Shown: positions 54,521 through 63,310, counted from the stretch's first letter. The stretch: 64,000 nucleotides of DNA from Comamonas sp. lk (GCA_945925985.1 CAMELV010000001.1:186001-250000), one strand, 5' to 3'. A program made the numbers and translations. Notes: generated by a model not told the origin, from the sequence alone.

Positions 54521-56188
54521 TCACAAGCGCCGGGCCCGGCCCAGCCGGGCCGCTAGCGCGAACATCAGCACCGGCAGCAGCCATTGCAGCCCGGCGTAGG
54601 CGGCGGTGAGTGAGCGCTGACCACCCGAGGCCAGCGTGACTGCTTCGGTGCTGACCGTGTTGAAGCGGCCCGCCCCCAGGTAGAGCGTGGGCAGGTACTG
54701 CGCCACGCTGACGGCAAAGCCCACCGCCAGGCTGGCGGTCAGGGCGGCGCGCAGCATCGGCCATTTGACCTGCCACAAAAAGGCCCAGCGGCTGCGGCCC
54801 AGCGTGGCGGCCAGCTGCGCCAGCCGGGCATCGAAGCCGTTATACGGCCCCTGCAGCGCCAGCAGCACATAGGGCAGGCAGGCCAGCGTGTGTGCCAGCC
54901 ACAGGCCGCTGGCTTGGCCGTCCAGCCCCCAGGCCAGGGCCAGCTGGTGCAGCCCCAGCACCCACAGCACGCCGGGCAGCGCCAGGGGCAAGTAGAGCAG
55001 TACCTGGGCCCGCCGATGCCAGCTGTGCGGCGCCAGCTCCAGCCAGGCCACCGCCCACAGTAGCGCGCTCAGGCTGCTCGCCAGCGCCAGCCCGGTGGTG
55101 GCCCAGAGGGTGCCACTGCTGGCCAGCACCGATCGCCAGGCGGCCAGGCTCCAGACTTCGGGCAAGAGCTGCGGGAAAGGCCAACTGCCGGTGAAGCTGC
55201 CCAAGCCCAGTGCCAGACCCACGGCCAGGTAAATGCCCATTAGCCAAGCCAAAGGCTGGCGGGGGATGGCTTTGCTGGCGGTTGCAGCTGGGGTCGAGCC
55301 GGGCGAGTGCTGGGCGCCTGCGCGTATCGCGTCGGGGCCGCGTGTCCGGCGACGGCGCCACAGGGGGCTGCGCGCGCTGCCCCAGGCCAGCGCTGCCGCC
55401 AGTGCCATGGCCGCCGCCAGCAGCCACGCCGCGGCAGCACCCTGAGCGTTGGTGGCCGGATCAGCATCCTGCAGCCACTGCCAGGCCAGCACGGCCAATG
55501 TGGGAGGCGCGCCGGGCCCGATCACCAGCGCCACATCCACCACGGTCAGGTTGTAGGCCAGCACTGCCAATAGTGGTCCCAAAAGCCGGGGCCAGAGCTG
55601 AGGCCAGGCCAGGCGCCACCAGGCGCTGCGGGCGCTGTAGCCCAGGGTCTGCGCCAGCCGCAGCTGCTGTTGCAACTGCTGACCCACCTCGGGCCGTTGC
55701 AACTGGGCCAGCGCGGCCCACAGCAAAAACGGCGTCTCTTTGAGCACCAACACCGCCACCAGGCCCAGGCCCCAGGGGTCTTGCGTGGTGGCCCAGGGCG
55801 GCGGCGCGCTTAAGCCGGTGGCCCATGGGGACAGCAGCCGCAGCAGCCAGCCACTGGGCGCCAGCAGGGCCACCAGCCCGATCGCCAGGGCCGCATGCGG
55901 CAGGGCCAGCAGCGGCGCCAGGCCGCTTGCCAGCTGCGCCCCTACCGCGGCGCTGGGCAGCGGGCTGAAGCTGCGGCACAGCAGCCAGGCTGCTGCCAAT
56001 GTGCTCAGCGCGCTGGCCAGCAGCCCGGTCCACAGGCTCATCGCCAGCGCGCGCAGGGTTTGCGAGTCGCGCCACAGCGCGGCCCAGGCCGGTGCATCCA
56101 GCCCGGCCTGCACCGCTGCCCACAGGCTCCAGCCCAGGGGCAGGGCGGCGAGGGTGAACAGCATCAGTGAGAGGGTTGGGGCGGGCAT
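54521..56188 (-). CDS. Fused-permease ABC transporter membrane protein (YnjC-like)
   Basis: A 555-residue permease with two homologous halves of about six helices each, split near residue 275-310 by a basic linker (SARSPLWRRRRTRGP). Each half carries an EAA-type loop (LQRPEVGQQLQQQLRLAQTLGYSARSAWWRLAWPQLWP and LAQLAATLGRSRWAFLWQVKWPML regions). The fusion is typical of the ThiP/FbpB/YnjC group. With the ATPase behind it and a YnjB-like binding protein at 59507, a YnjBCD-type importer is the best call. The ligand is not known; ThiP-type thiamine uptake is less likely given YnjF beside it. Confidence 0.87.
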   Translation of the reverse strand: MPAPTLSLMLFTLAALPLGWSLWAAVQAGLDAPAWAALWRDSQTLRALAMSLWTGLLASALSTLAAAWLLCRSFSPLPSAAVGAQLASGLAPLLALPHAALAIGLVALLAPSGWLLRLLSPWATGLSAPPPWATTQDPWGLGLVAVLVLKETPFLLWAALAQLQRPEVGQQLQQQLRLAQTLGYSARSAWWRLAWPQLWPRLLGPLLAVLAYNLTVVDVALVIGPGAPPTLAVLAWQWLQDADPATNAQGAAAAWLLAAAMALAAALAWGSARSPLWRRRRTRGPDAIRAGAQHSPGSTPAATASKAIPRQPLAWLMGIYLAVGLALGLGSFTGSWPFPQLLPEVWSLAAWRSVLASSGTLWATTGLALASSLSALLWAVAWLELAPHSWHRRAQVLLYLPLALPGVLWVLGLHQLALAWGLDGQASGLWLAHTLACLPYVLLALQGPYNGFDARLAQLAATLGRSRWAFLWQVKWPMLRAALTASLAVGFAVSVAQYLPTLYLGAGRFNTVSTEAVTLASGGQRSLTAAYAGLQWLLPVLMFALAARLGRARRL

Positions 56189-56291
56189 TGCGGCATAAAG
56201 TATGGCAGCTGTCGGTGTGGCATGGGCGCCCGGGGTGACCTGCTACATTGCCGGGACCGCTCGGGGCCGCGTCGGCCACCGGGAGCCCAAC

Positions 56292-57650
56292 ATGACCCTC
56301 ACGTCTCCCCACCCCATCTGGTCCCGCCTGGACAGTGCCCGGCTCGGGCTGCTCTACTTTGTGGCGCTGTCGGCCAGCCTGGGCACGGCCGTGTCGGCCA
56401 TCGGCCGCCTGCTGCTTTACCTGGTCGCCCTGGTTTATTTGGTGGGCCGTGCCAGCGGACGCGGCCGGGCTCCGGGCACGGGTTTGCCACCGGCCTTGAG
56501 CTGGGCGGTCTTACTTGCCTTGGCCTACATGGCGCTGTCAGTGCTGTGGTCGGCGGTGGCGCCGGTTGAGGCTCTGTGGTCCTGGAGCCGGCATGCCCGG
56601 ATCTTGACTATTCTGGTCCTGCTGTGTCTGATCACCAGCCAGACCGAGGCCCGCGCCGTGTTGCGCGTCTTTATCTGGGGCCAGTTGTTTGTGGTGTTCA
56701 GCGCTTGGATGCTGGTGTTCAAGCTGCCAGTACCCTGGGCCACCGGCGTCTGGCAGGGTAGTTATGCGGTCTTCAGCACTTATTTGGAGCAGGGCATCTC
56801 GCAAGCCGTGCTGGTGGCCCTGCTCTGGTTCCAGCGCGATCAGGTTTTCGGGCCCCGGGGGCGCTGGCTGGCCGTGGCCTGCGCATTGGCTACAGCGGTA
56901 CTGACCATCGGTCTGATGCCGGGGCGCAGCGGGCACTTGGTGTTGTTGGGCCTGCTGACCTTTGTCCTGCTGCATCAGTTGCCTAGGCGCCACCGCTGGT
57001 TGGTGTTTTTGGTGCCGATTCTCAGCGTGGCCTTGGTATTTCAGCTGTCCACGGCTTTTCGGGATCGCATGAACCAGATGGTCTCAGAAGTCGCCTTGCA
57101 TCGTCAGGGCAGCACGCAAGACACATCGTCCGGCACCCGGCTCGAGTACTGGCGCGCATCGCTGCAGGCCATTGCCGAGCGGCCGCTTTTGGGCCATGGT
57201 GCGGGCAGCTGGAACCAGACCTACCGCCAGTTCAAAGGACCGCAGGCCTCGCCGCTGAACGACACCGTGGCCGACCCGCACCAGCTATTTTTGTTGTGGG
57301 CGGTTGAAGGCGGCTTGCTGGGGCTGGCGCTGTTGTGCGCGGTCTTAGCTGCTTTGTGGCGACATGGCAGTTCGCTGGCTGCTCCTGGTGGCCAGGCCCT
57401 CCAGGTGATGCTGCTGGCCCTCGTGATCTCTGGCCTGTTCAATTCCATGATCTATGGCATCGGTATCGGCGACTTCTTCTGTATTGGCTTGGGTATTCTG
57501 GCCGCCCTGGGTCGCCACCCGGTTCGGTCGCCCGGCGGCCCCGGCATGGGCCAGCCCGGCCGCCACTCCGCCAAAGCGGTTGCCTTCAACCAGGGTGGCC
57601 TGGGGCATGGCCAGGCGCAGGGCGTCGACCAGCGGGCGCAGGGCGGATGA
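56292..57650 (+). CDS. O-antigen ligase-family membrane protein with an antisense-derived tail
   Basis: A 452-residue polytopic protein with about ten to twelve membrane helices and the Wzy_C/O-antigen ligase region: MPGRSGHLVLLGLLTFVLLHQLPRRHRW, and the large-loop SGTRLEYWRASLQAIAERPLLGHGAGSWNQTY. Such enzymes join O-antigen or other glycans to lipid A core or to proteins. I chose ATG 56292, after GGGAG, over 56202. The natural-looking C-terminus is near residue 409 (LGILAALGRH). The remaining ~43 residues are low-complexity Gly/Gln and run antisense through the Hsp70-like gene. Confidence 0.83.
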   Translation: MTLTSPHPIWSRLDSARLGLLYFVALSASLGTAVSAIGRLLLYLVALVYLVGRASGRGRAPGTGLPPALSWAVLLALAYMALSVLWSAVAPVEALWSWSRHARILTILVLLCLITSQTEARAVLRVFIWGQLFVVFSAWMLVFKLPVPWATGVWQGSYAVFSTYLEQGISQAVLVALLWFQRDQVFGPRGRWLAVACALATAVLTIGLMPGRSGHLVLLGLLTFVLLHQLPRRHRWLVFLVPILSVALVFQLSTAFRDRMNQMVSEVALHRQGSTQDTSSGTRLEYWRASLQAIAERPLLGHGAGSWNQTYRQFKGPQASPLNDTVADPHQLFLLWAVEGGLLGLALLCAVLAALWRHGSSLAAPGGQALQVMLLALVISGLFNSMIYGIGIGDFFCIGLGILAALGRHPVRSPGGPGMGQPGRHSAKAVAFNQGGLGHGQAQGVDQRAQGG

Positions 57651-58820
57651 GCCACCGGTCAGGTAAACCGCATCCACGCTGGTTTGGCCAGCCGCACGGA
57701 CGCAGGCTTGGGCGCACTGCACCACCTGCGCCACCGGAACTTGAAGCGCGTCGTGCAGGCGCCCGGCGTCTAGGCTGGCACTCAGCCCATCGCCCAAAAA
57801 ATCTAAGGTGATCGGCGCCATTTGGCCGGACTCGGAGCAGGCAATTTTGGCGCTCTCTACTGCTGACAACAGGCGGTGGCCGTGTTGTCCGTCCAGCGCC
57901 TGCATCAGCCGCTGGTGAAGCACCGGGTCGGCGTAGCTGGGGCGCAGTTCCCGGGCAAAGTGCAGCGCGCGCCGGGTGTAGGCCTGGTGGATCAGGTGCC
58001 AGGTGGCCAGGTCAAAGAACACGCTGTTGGGCACTGGCCGGCCGCCCGTGCCCTGGTGCTTGTAGCCCAGCAGAGGCATCACGGCTGACAGGTCCAGCAG
58101 GCGGTCAAAGTCGGTGCCGCCGAGGTGGATGCCGGTGGTGGCCAGGATGTCGGCGCGCCGGTCGCGCAGGTGGCTGCGCGCCGGGTTCAGCCGGATCACC
58201 GTGAAATCTGAGGTGCCGCCGCCGATGTCCACCACCAGGGCCGTGGTTTCGCCGTTTACGCGTTGTTCGTAGTCGAGTGCGGCGGCAATGGGCTCGAGCT
58301 GGCAGCTCAGGTGGGTAAAGCCGGCGTCGCGCGCCGCCCGCTCTAGCGTGGCCTGGGCCTGGGTGTCGCGATCGGCGTCGTCGTCAACAAAGTGCACTGG
58401 GCGCCCCAGCACCGCGTGCGTCAGCGCCTGGCCGGCCTGGGCCTCGCAGCGGCGTTTGAGCTCCTTGAAAAACAGCACCAGAATGTCGTAGAAGCGCAGG
58501 CTCTGGCCGTTGACGGCGGTGTACTCGTTCATCAGCCGGCTGCCCAGTAGGCTCTTGAGCGAGCGCAGCAGTCGGCCCTCGGTGCCGGCCAGGTAGGCTT
58601 GCATCGCCTCAGTACCGTACAGCACGGACTGCGTTTCGTTGGCAAAAAACAGCGCGGTCGGCATTTCAGCGCGACCCTCACCCAGCGGCATCACCTGCAG
58701 CCTGCCGTCAGCACCGATCAGCGCTGCGGCCGAGTTGGAGGTGCCGAAATCGATGCCCAGCACCAGGGGCTGGTCGGTGGCGCCGGCGCGGCGCACCGGG
58801 CGCTCCATCACCTGGCTCAA
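57345..58820 (-). CDS. Hsp70-family (YegD-like) protein with an antisense-derived tail
   Basis: A 491-residue actin-fold protein. It shows the ATPase motifs LGIDFGTSNSAAAL, ALVVDIGGGTSDFTVI and VYLTGGSSALRPLVDAL. It lacks the Hsp70 substrate-binding domain, which fits YegD-type putative chaperones. The family-like end is VEGNRFGGVAAGLA near residue 421. The ~65 residues that follow (Gln/Thr/Glu/His-rich) run antisense through the convergent ligase gene, so the two frames overlap by 306 bases. The start overlaps the esterase stop by ATGA. Confidence 0.87.
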   Translation of the reverse strand: MSQVMERPVRRAGATDQPLVLGIDFGTSNSAAALIGADGRLQVMPLGEGRAEMPTALFFANETQSVLYGTEAMQAYLAGTEGRLLRSLKSLLGSRLMNEYTAVNGQSLRFYDILVLFFKELKRRCEAQAGQALTHAVLGRPVHFVDDDADRDTQAQATLERAARDAGFTHLSCQLEPIAAALDYEQRVNGETTALVVDIGGGTSDFTVIRLNPARSHLRDRRADILATTGIHLGGTDFDRLLDLSAVMPLLGYKHQGTGGRPVPNSVFFDLATWHLIHQAYTRRALHFARELRPSYADPVLHQRLMQALDGQHGHRLLSAVESAKIACSESGQMAPITLDFLGDGLSASLDAGRLHDALQVPVAQVVQCAQACVRAAGQTSVDAVYLTGGSSALRPLVDALRLAMPQATLVEGNRFGGVAAGLAHAGAAGRPNRVATQGGQNTQANTEEVADTDAIDHGIEQARDHEGQQHHLEGLATRSSQRTAMSPQSS

Positions 58821-59494
58821 GCGGCGGGGCCCAGGACCAGGGCCAGAAAGGCCGAGATGTCAGAAATTTCTTGCGGGTGCAGGCTGTGCGGCATCGGGTA
58901 GCTGCGCCAATGCACCGGCTGCCCCAATGCGACCAGTGCATCGCGTGAGTCCTCGCCGCGGGCGATCACCACCACCGGGTCCTGCGTGCCGTGCGCCATG
59001 AAGACGGGTGTTTGGGCGTTGGCCGCGTGTCGCTCGGCGGTAAACCGGTCGGCCAGCGGCAAGTAGCCCGACAGCGCCATGATGCCGGCCAACCGTTGTG
59101 GCAGCCGCAAGCCCGTGTGCAGGGCCATGGCGCAACCTTGGCTGAAGCCGGCCAGCACAATGCGCTCGGCCGGTATGCCGCGCGCCACTTCATGCGCGAT
59201 CAAGGCCGCAATGGCGCGCTCCGATGCTTGGATGCCGGCGGCGTCCTGTTGGCTGACCAGGTTTGGGCCGAGGATGTCGTACCAGGCCGGCATCATGTAG
59301 CCGCCATTGACTGTGACCGGCATGCTGGGTGCGTGCGGAAACACAAAACGTATTGGCGGGCAGCCGGACAGATCGAGTTCGGGCACCAGCCCGGCAAAAT
59401 CATGGCCGTCGGCGCCCAGACCATGCAGCCAGATCACAGCGGCGGTGGGGTGCGGGGCTGTTTCGAGTTCGACGCAGGGTAGCAAAGGGTTCAT
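58817..59494 (-). CDS. Phospholipase/carboxylesterase-family alpha/beta hydrolase
   Basis: A 225-residue cytoplasmic serine hydrolase of the acyl-protein thioesterase/carboxylesterase group. The start AVIWLHGLGADGHDFAGLVPEL supplies the oxyanion region. The nucleophile lies in VLAGFSQGCAMALHTGL, the Asp in GTQDPVVV and the His in PHSLHPQE. It lies 12 bases after the ynjB-like gene and is coupled to the Hsp70-like gene. The physiological ester is not known. Confidence 0.92.
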   Translation of the reverse strand: MNPLLPCVELETAPHPTAAVIWLHGLGADGHDFAGLVPELDLSGCPPIRFVFPHAPSMPVTVNGGYMMPAWYDILGPNLVSQQDAAGIQASERAIAALIAHEVARGIPAERIVLAGFSQGCAMALHTGLRLPQRLAGIMALSGYLPLADRFTAERHAANAQTPVFMAHGTQDPVVVIARGEDSRDALVALGQPVHWRSYPMPHSLHPQEISDISAFLALVLGPAA

Positions 59495-59506
59495 GGTGAG
59501 CGGGTT

Positions 59507-60823
59507 TTATTGGCCATAACGTTTGAGCCATTCCCGCTCCAGCGGCTCCACCCAGCTGCCGTGCGGCTCGGGCAGTGCAGGGGCGCTGCGCGACACCTGG
59601 CCAGGTAGCGGTTTTGCAGCAAAGCGGGCGAGGTCGGTCGGGCTCAGTCGCTCCAAGGCCAGCACAGTGGGGTCGCCCCACACCGCGATATCGGCTTTGC
59701 GCGCCTGCGCCTCGGGGCTGAGCAGAAAGTTGGCCACCACCTGAGCCGCGTCGCTGGCGCTGGCGTTGACGGGGATCGCAACAAAGTGGGTGTTGCCGAT
59801 GGTCCCGCTCTCAAACTGATAGCTGACAATGCTGGCCGGCAGACGCTTGGCGGCGATTTCGTTGGCGGCATCGTTGGGGTTGAAGGTCAGCGCCAGCAGC
59901 AGTTCGCCATCGGCCAGCATCTGTCGCATGGCCTCGGCGTTTTGCGGAAACTGCCGCCCTGAGCGCCACAGCTGCGGATGCAGCGCGTCCAAGGTTCGCC
60001 ACAGCGGCGCCGTGGCCTGCGCAAAGGCCGTCAGCGTGACCGGGCGGTACAGCGCACTGCGCTCGGTGTTCAGGTCCAGCAGCAATTGCTTAAGAAAGGT
60101 GGTGCCGTGGAAGTTGGGCGGGCGCGGGTAGGTGAGGCGGCCGGGGTTGGCCTTGGCAAAGGTCAGCATCGCGTCCAGGCTGCGTGGCGGCTCGGGGGTG
60201 CGCCGACTGTCCGCCATAAAGGTTAGCTGCGCCATGCCCCAGGGGGCCTCCATTCCGTCCACCGGCTCAGAAAAATCCAGGCGGGTGGTCGGTTTGCCCT
60301 GCACGTCAACCAGCGCGTAGCCGGGCAGGCCTTCAGCAAAGGGACCCAACAGCAGGCCCTCGCGCTTCATGGTCAGGAAGTTCTCGCCGTTGATCCACAC
60401 CAGGTCCACGCTGCCACGGGTCTTACCTGCGGCTTTTTCGGCCCGGACCCGTTTGACCATGTCAGCGGCATCACTGATCTTGACGTGCTCCAGCCGCACC
60501 CCATGACGCTGCAGCAGCTCGCCCGCCACCCACTGGATGTAGCTGTTGATCGCCTCCGAGCCGCCCCAGGCATTGAAGTAAACCGTCTGGCCACGTGCGC
60601 GGGCCTCGATGGCCGCCCAGGCGGCATTGGTTTGGGCCCAGGCCGGGGCGCTCAGGCCCGCCGCCATGGACCCCATAGACGCCAAAAGGGCCAGCGCAGT
60701 GCGGCGCGTCGGCAGGCATGGATCCCCGCTTTCGCGAGGATGACGGATGGCGTGTTGCCCGTCATTCCCGCGCAGGCGGGAATCCAGGTTGATTGGGGTT
60801 TGACTGAGGCGTGGAATGTTCAT
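59507..60823 (-). CDS. ABC transporter solute-binding protein (YnjB-like) with a repeat-encoded N-terminus
   Basis: A 438-residue binding protein. Residues ~45-64 form a Tat/Sec-like signal (PTRRTALALLASMGSMAAG, then APAWAQ). The mature part has VYFNAWGGSEAINSYIQWVAGELLQ, DLVWINGENF and YPRPPNFHGTTFLKQLLLDLN, the pattern of YnjB. The first ~40 codons, between the ATG coupled to ftsY (ATGA) and the signal, are two palindromic repeat units giving NLDSRLRGNDG and RHPRESGDP. How export works with this extension is uncertain; a downstream start may be used. Its likely permease and ATPase are at 54521 and 53856. Confidence 0.85.
   Translation of the reverse strand: MNIPRLSQTPINLDSRLRGNDGQHAIRHPRESGDPCLPTRRTALALLASMGSMAAGLSAPAWAQTNAAWAAIEARARGQTVYFNAWGGSEAINSYIQWVAGELLQRHGVRLEHVKISDAADMVKRVRAEKAAGKTRGSVDLVWINGENFLTMKREGLLLGPFAEGLPGYALVDVQGKPTTRLDFSEPVDGMEAPWGMAQLTFMADSRRTPEPPRSLDAMLTFAKANPGRLTYPRPPNFHGTTFLKQLLLDLNTERSALYRPVTLTAFAQATAPLWRTLDALHPQLWRSGRQFPQNAEAMRQMLADGELLLALTFNPNDAANEIAAKRLPASIVSYQFESGTIGNTHFVAIPVNASASDAAQVVANFLLSPEAQARKADIAVWGDPTVLALERLSPTDLARFAAKPLPGQVSRSAPALPEPHGSWVEPLEREWLKRYGQ
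60720..60790. repeat. Palindromic repeat pair inserted in the 5' end of the ynjB-like gene
   Basis: Minus strand contains GATTCCCGCCTGCGCGGGAA (60785-60766) and then GTCATCCTCGCGAAAGCGGG followed by GATCCATG. It is the same family as the units at 14363-14438, but in frame inside a gene. Confidence 0.85.
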
Positions 60824-61854
60824 GACAGCAGGGCCTGGGCAAATTCGCGGGCATTGAAAGTTTCGAGGTCTTCGAGCTGCTCGCCGACGCCGATGAAGTA
60901 AACCGGGATCGGCCGCTCCCGCGCAATCGCGGCCAGCACGCCACCCTTGGCGGTGCCATCCAGTTTGGTCACGATCAGCCCGGTCAGTTGCAGTGCGTCG
61001 TCAAAGGCGCGCACTTGCGCCAGGGCGTTCTGCCCGGTGTTGCCGTCGATCACCAGCAGGGCCTCGTGCGGTGCGCTGGCGTCGGCCTTCTGGATCACGC
61101 GTTTGATTTTTTTCAGCTCTTCCATCAGGTGCAGCTGGGTGGGCAGGCGCCCGGCGGTGTCGACCAGCACCACGTCGCGGCCCCGTGCCCGGCCGGCACT
61201 CACCGCGTCAAAGCTGACTGCGGCCGGGTCGCCACCCTGCTGGCTAATGATCTCGACCGTGTTGCGCTCGGCCCAGGCGCCCAGCTGCTCGCGTGCGGCA
61301 GCGCGGAAGGTGTCGGCAGCAGCCAGCAACACGCTGGCGCCCTCCTGTGCCAGGTGGTGGGTCAGTTTGCCAATCGACGTGGTCTTGCCGGCGCCGTTGA
61401 CCCCCGCGACCATGATCACGGTGGGCTTGTGCTGACCAATCAGCAGCCGCTTCTCGAGGGGCGCCAGCAGCGCCGTGAGGGACTCGACCAGCAGCGCCTT
61501 GACCGCAGCCGGCTCGGTGACGCGCGCCTCTTTGACCCGGTGTTTCAGGTCTGCCAGTAAAAATTCGGTGGCCTTGACGCCGGTGTCGGCCATCAACAGC
61601 GCGGACTCCAGGTCTTCGTAAAGGGCCTCGTCGATGCGGGTGCCGGTGAAGACGCTGGCCAGGGCGCTGCCAGTCTTGCGCAGGCCCAGGCTGAGCTTGC
61701 GCAACCAAGAGCTGCGCTCGGCTGGCGCCGCCGGGCTGGCCGCGGTCAGGGCGCTGGCGGGTGCGTCGGTGACCTGCCGATGCGGGCTTGGGCGACTGGT
61801 CTGGGCGGTACTCTCAACCGGTGGAGGGGATTTCTTTTTGAAAAAACTGAACAT
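60820..61854 (-). CDS. ftsY: Signal recognition particle receptor FtsY
   Basis: A 344-residue SRP receptor GTPase at the inner membrane. The acidic N-terminal A domain is very short (FFKKKSPPPVESTAQTS), common in betaproteobacteria. The NG domain shows VMVAGVNGAGKTTSIGKLTHHL, DTFRAAAREQLGAWAERN, VDTAGRLPTQ, TKLDGTAKGG and YFIGVGEQLEDLETFNAREF. It overlaps the ynjB-like start by four bases and is divergent from the M16 peptidase gene across 28 bases. Confidence 0.97.
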   Translation of the reverse strand: MFSFFKKKSPPPVESTAQTSRPSPHRQVTDAPASALTAASPAAPAERSSWLRKLSLGLRKTGSALASVFTGTRIDEALYEDLESALLMADTGVKATEFLLADLKHRVKEARVTEPAAVKALLVESLTALLAPLEKRLLIGQHKPTVIMVAGVNGAGKTTSIGKLTHHLAQEGASVLLAAADTFRAAAREQLGAWAERNTVEIISQQGGDPAAVSFDAVSAGRARGRDVVLVDTAGRLPTQLHLMEELKKIKRVIQKADASAPHEALLVIDGNTGQNALAQVRAFDDALQLTGLIVTKLDGTAKGGVLAAIARERPIPVYFIGVGEQLEDLETFNAREFAQALLS

Positions 61855-61882
61855 TGGGCGCTGCTTAGAATCACAGCATTCT

Positions 61883-63304
61883 ATGAAACCAACTTTCTTG
61901 CGCCGGTCCGGCGCCCGTGCCCTGGTGGCGTGCCTCTTATGCTGCCCGCTGCTGGTGGGGACGGTTCAAGCCCAGGCCGTCGTCCAAGCGACCCAGTTCA
62001 CCCTGGCCAACGGCCTCACTGTGATTGTCAAACCCGACCGGCGCGCTCCGACGGCGGTGCACATGCTCTGGCTGCGGGTAGGCTCCATGGACGAGGTGGA
62101 CGGCATCTCCGGTGTGGCCCACGTGCTGGAACACATGATGTTCAAGGGCTCGGCCGAGATCAAGGCCGGCGAATTCTCCCGCCAGGTGGCCGCGCTAGGC
62201 GGCCGCGAGAATGCCTTTACCAGCAGGGATTACACCGGCTATTACCAGCAGATTCCGGCCAACCGCCTGGCCGATGTGATGCGGCTTGAGGCTGACCGCT
62301 TTGGCCGCAGCCAGTGGGCCGATGCCGAGTTTGCCAAGGAAATTGAGGTGGTCAAGGAAGAGCGGCGTATGCGCACCGAGGACAATCCGCGCGCCATGAT
62401 GAGCGAGGCGCTCGCGGCTTCGGTGTTCCTGGCATCCCCCTACCGGCGGCCCATTGTGGGCTGGATGAGCGACCTGGACGCTATGACGGCCGCCGACGTG
62501 CGTGAGTTTTACCAGCGTTGGTATGTGCCTGCTAATGCGGCGGTGGTGGTGGCCGGCGATGTGGATGTGGACCAGGTCCGCCAGTTGGCGGAGCAGTATT
62601 ACGGTGTGATCCCGGCTCGTGCCGTGCCGGCGCGTAAACCCCGCACCGAGCCCATTCAGACCGGATTGCGCCGGCTCGAACACAAAGCGCCAGCTGAGCA
62701 GGCCCGGTTGACCCTGGCCTTCAAGGTGCCTGGCCTGGCCGGATTGGACGTGACTGCAGGAGCCGCTTCTGATGACGCTTTGGCGCTCACGGTGCTGTCT
62801 GCCGTGCTGGATGGCTACAGTGGCGCCCGGCTGGACCGCAGCCTGACGCAGGGCGCAGAACGCCTGGCCGACAACGCCTGGGCCTACAACGGCCTGTGGG
62901 GCCGTGGGCCGCAACTGTTCTCCTTGGGTGCCACACCGGCCCCGGGCAAGAGCGTGGCTGAGGTGGAAGCAGCGCTGCGTTCGCAGGTCGAACGAATTGC
63001 CCGCGAAGGGGTGACCGAGGCCGAGCTTGCCCGCGTCAAGACCCAATGGGTGGCGGCCCAGGTGTACAAGCTGGATTCGGTTTTTAACCAGGCGCGCGAA
63101 CTGGGCAGCCAGTGGGTGCAGGGTTTGCCACTGGATGCGGGTGACCGGCTCATTGAGCGCTTGCGGAGTGTCAGCGCGGCGCAGGTGCAGGGGGTTGCCG
63201 CCCGCTATTTTGGTGACGACCAGCTCACTGTGGCTGTGTTGAGGCCTCAACCGCTGGACCCTAACCGCAAGGCGCGGGTGCCAGCAGCTGGCCTGCGCCA
63301 TTGA
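61883..63304 (+). CDS. M16-family zinc metallopeptidase, catalytic member
   Basis: A 473-residue exported peptidase. The signal peptide ends near VGTVQAQA (about residue 31). The inverted zinc motif is HVLEH in GVAHVLEHMMFKGSAEIKAGEF, with the downstream Glu in EIEVVKEERRMR. The second M16 lobe (about 245-440) follows with RLTLAFKVPGLAG. I chose ATG 61883 over an in-frame start at 61634 that would run through ftsY. TAGAAT at 61866-61871 suggests a short-leader transcript. Pairs with the next gene; pqqL-like, but no PQQ genes are near. Confidence 0.93.
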   Translation: MKPTFLRRSGARALVACLLCCPLLVGTVQAQAVVQATQFTLANGLTVIVKPDRRAPTAVHMLWLRVGSMDEVDGISGVAHVLEHMMFKGSAEIKAGEFSRQVAALGGRENAFTSRDYTGYYQQIPANRLADVMRLEADRFGRSQWADAEFAKEIEVVKEERRMRTEDNPRAMMSEALAASVFLASPYRRPIVGWMSDLDAMTAADVREFYQRWYVPANAAVVVAGDVDVDQVRQLAEQYYGVIPARAVPARKPRTEPIQTGLRRLEHKAPAEQARLTLAFKVPGLAGLDVTAGAASDDALALTVLSAVLDGYSGARLDRSLTQGAERLADNAWAYNGLWGRGPQLFSLGATPAPGKSVAEVEAALRSQVERIAREGVTEAELARVKTQWVAAQVYKLDSVFNQARELGSQWVQGLPLDAGDRLIERLRSVSAAQVQGVAARYFGDDQLTVAVLRPQPLDPNRKARVPAAGLRH

Positions 63305-63310
63305 CCCGCC

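Noticed and set aside
53856-54776. A 306-codon form of the ATPase starting at 54776.
   Set aside because: The extra N-terminus reads antisense-like low-complexity sequence inside the permease gene. The family start is at 54488.
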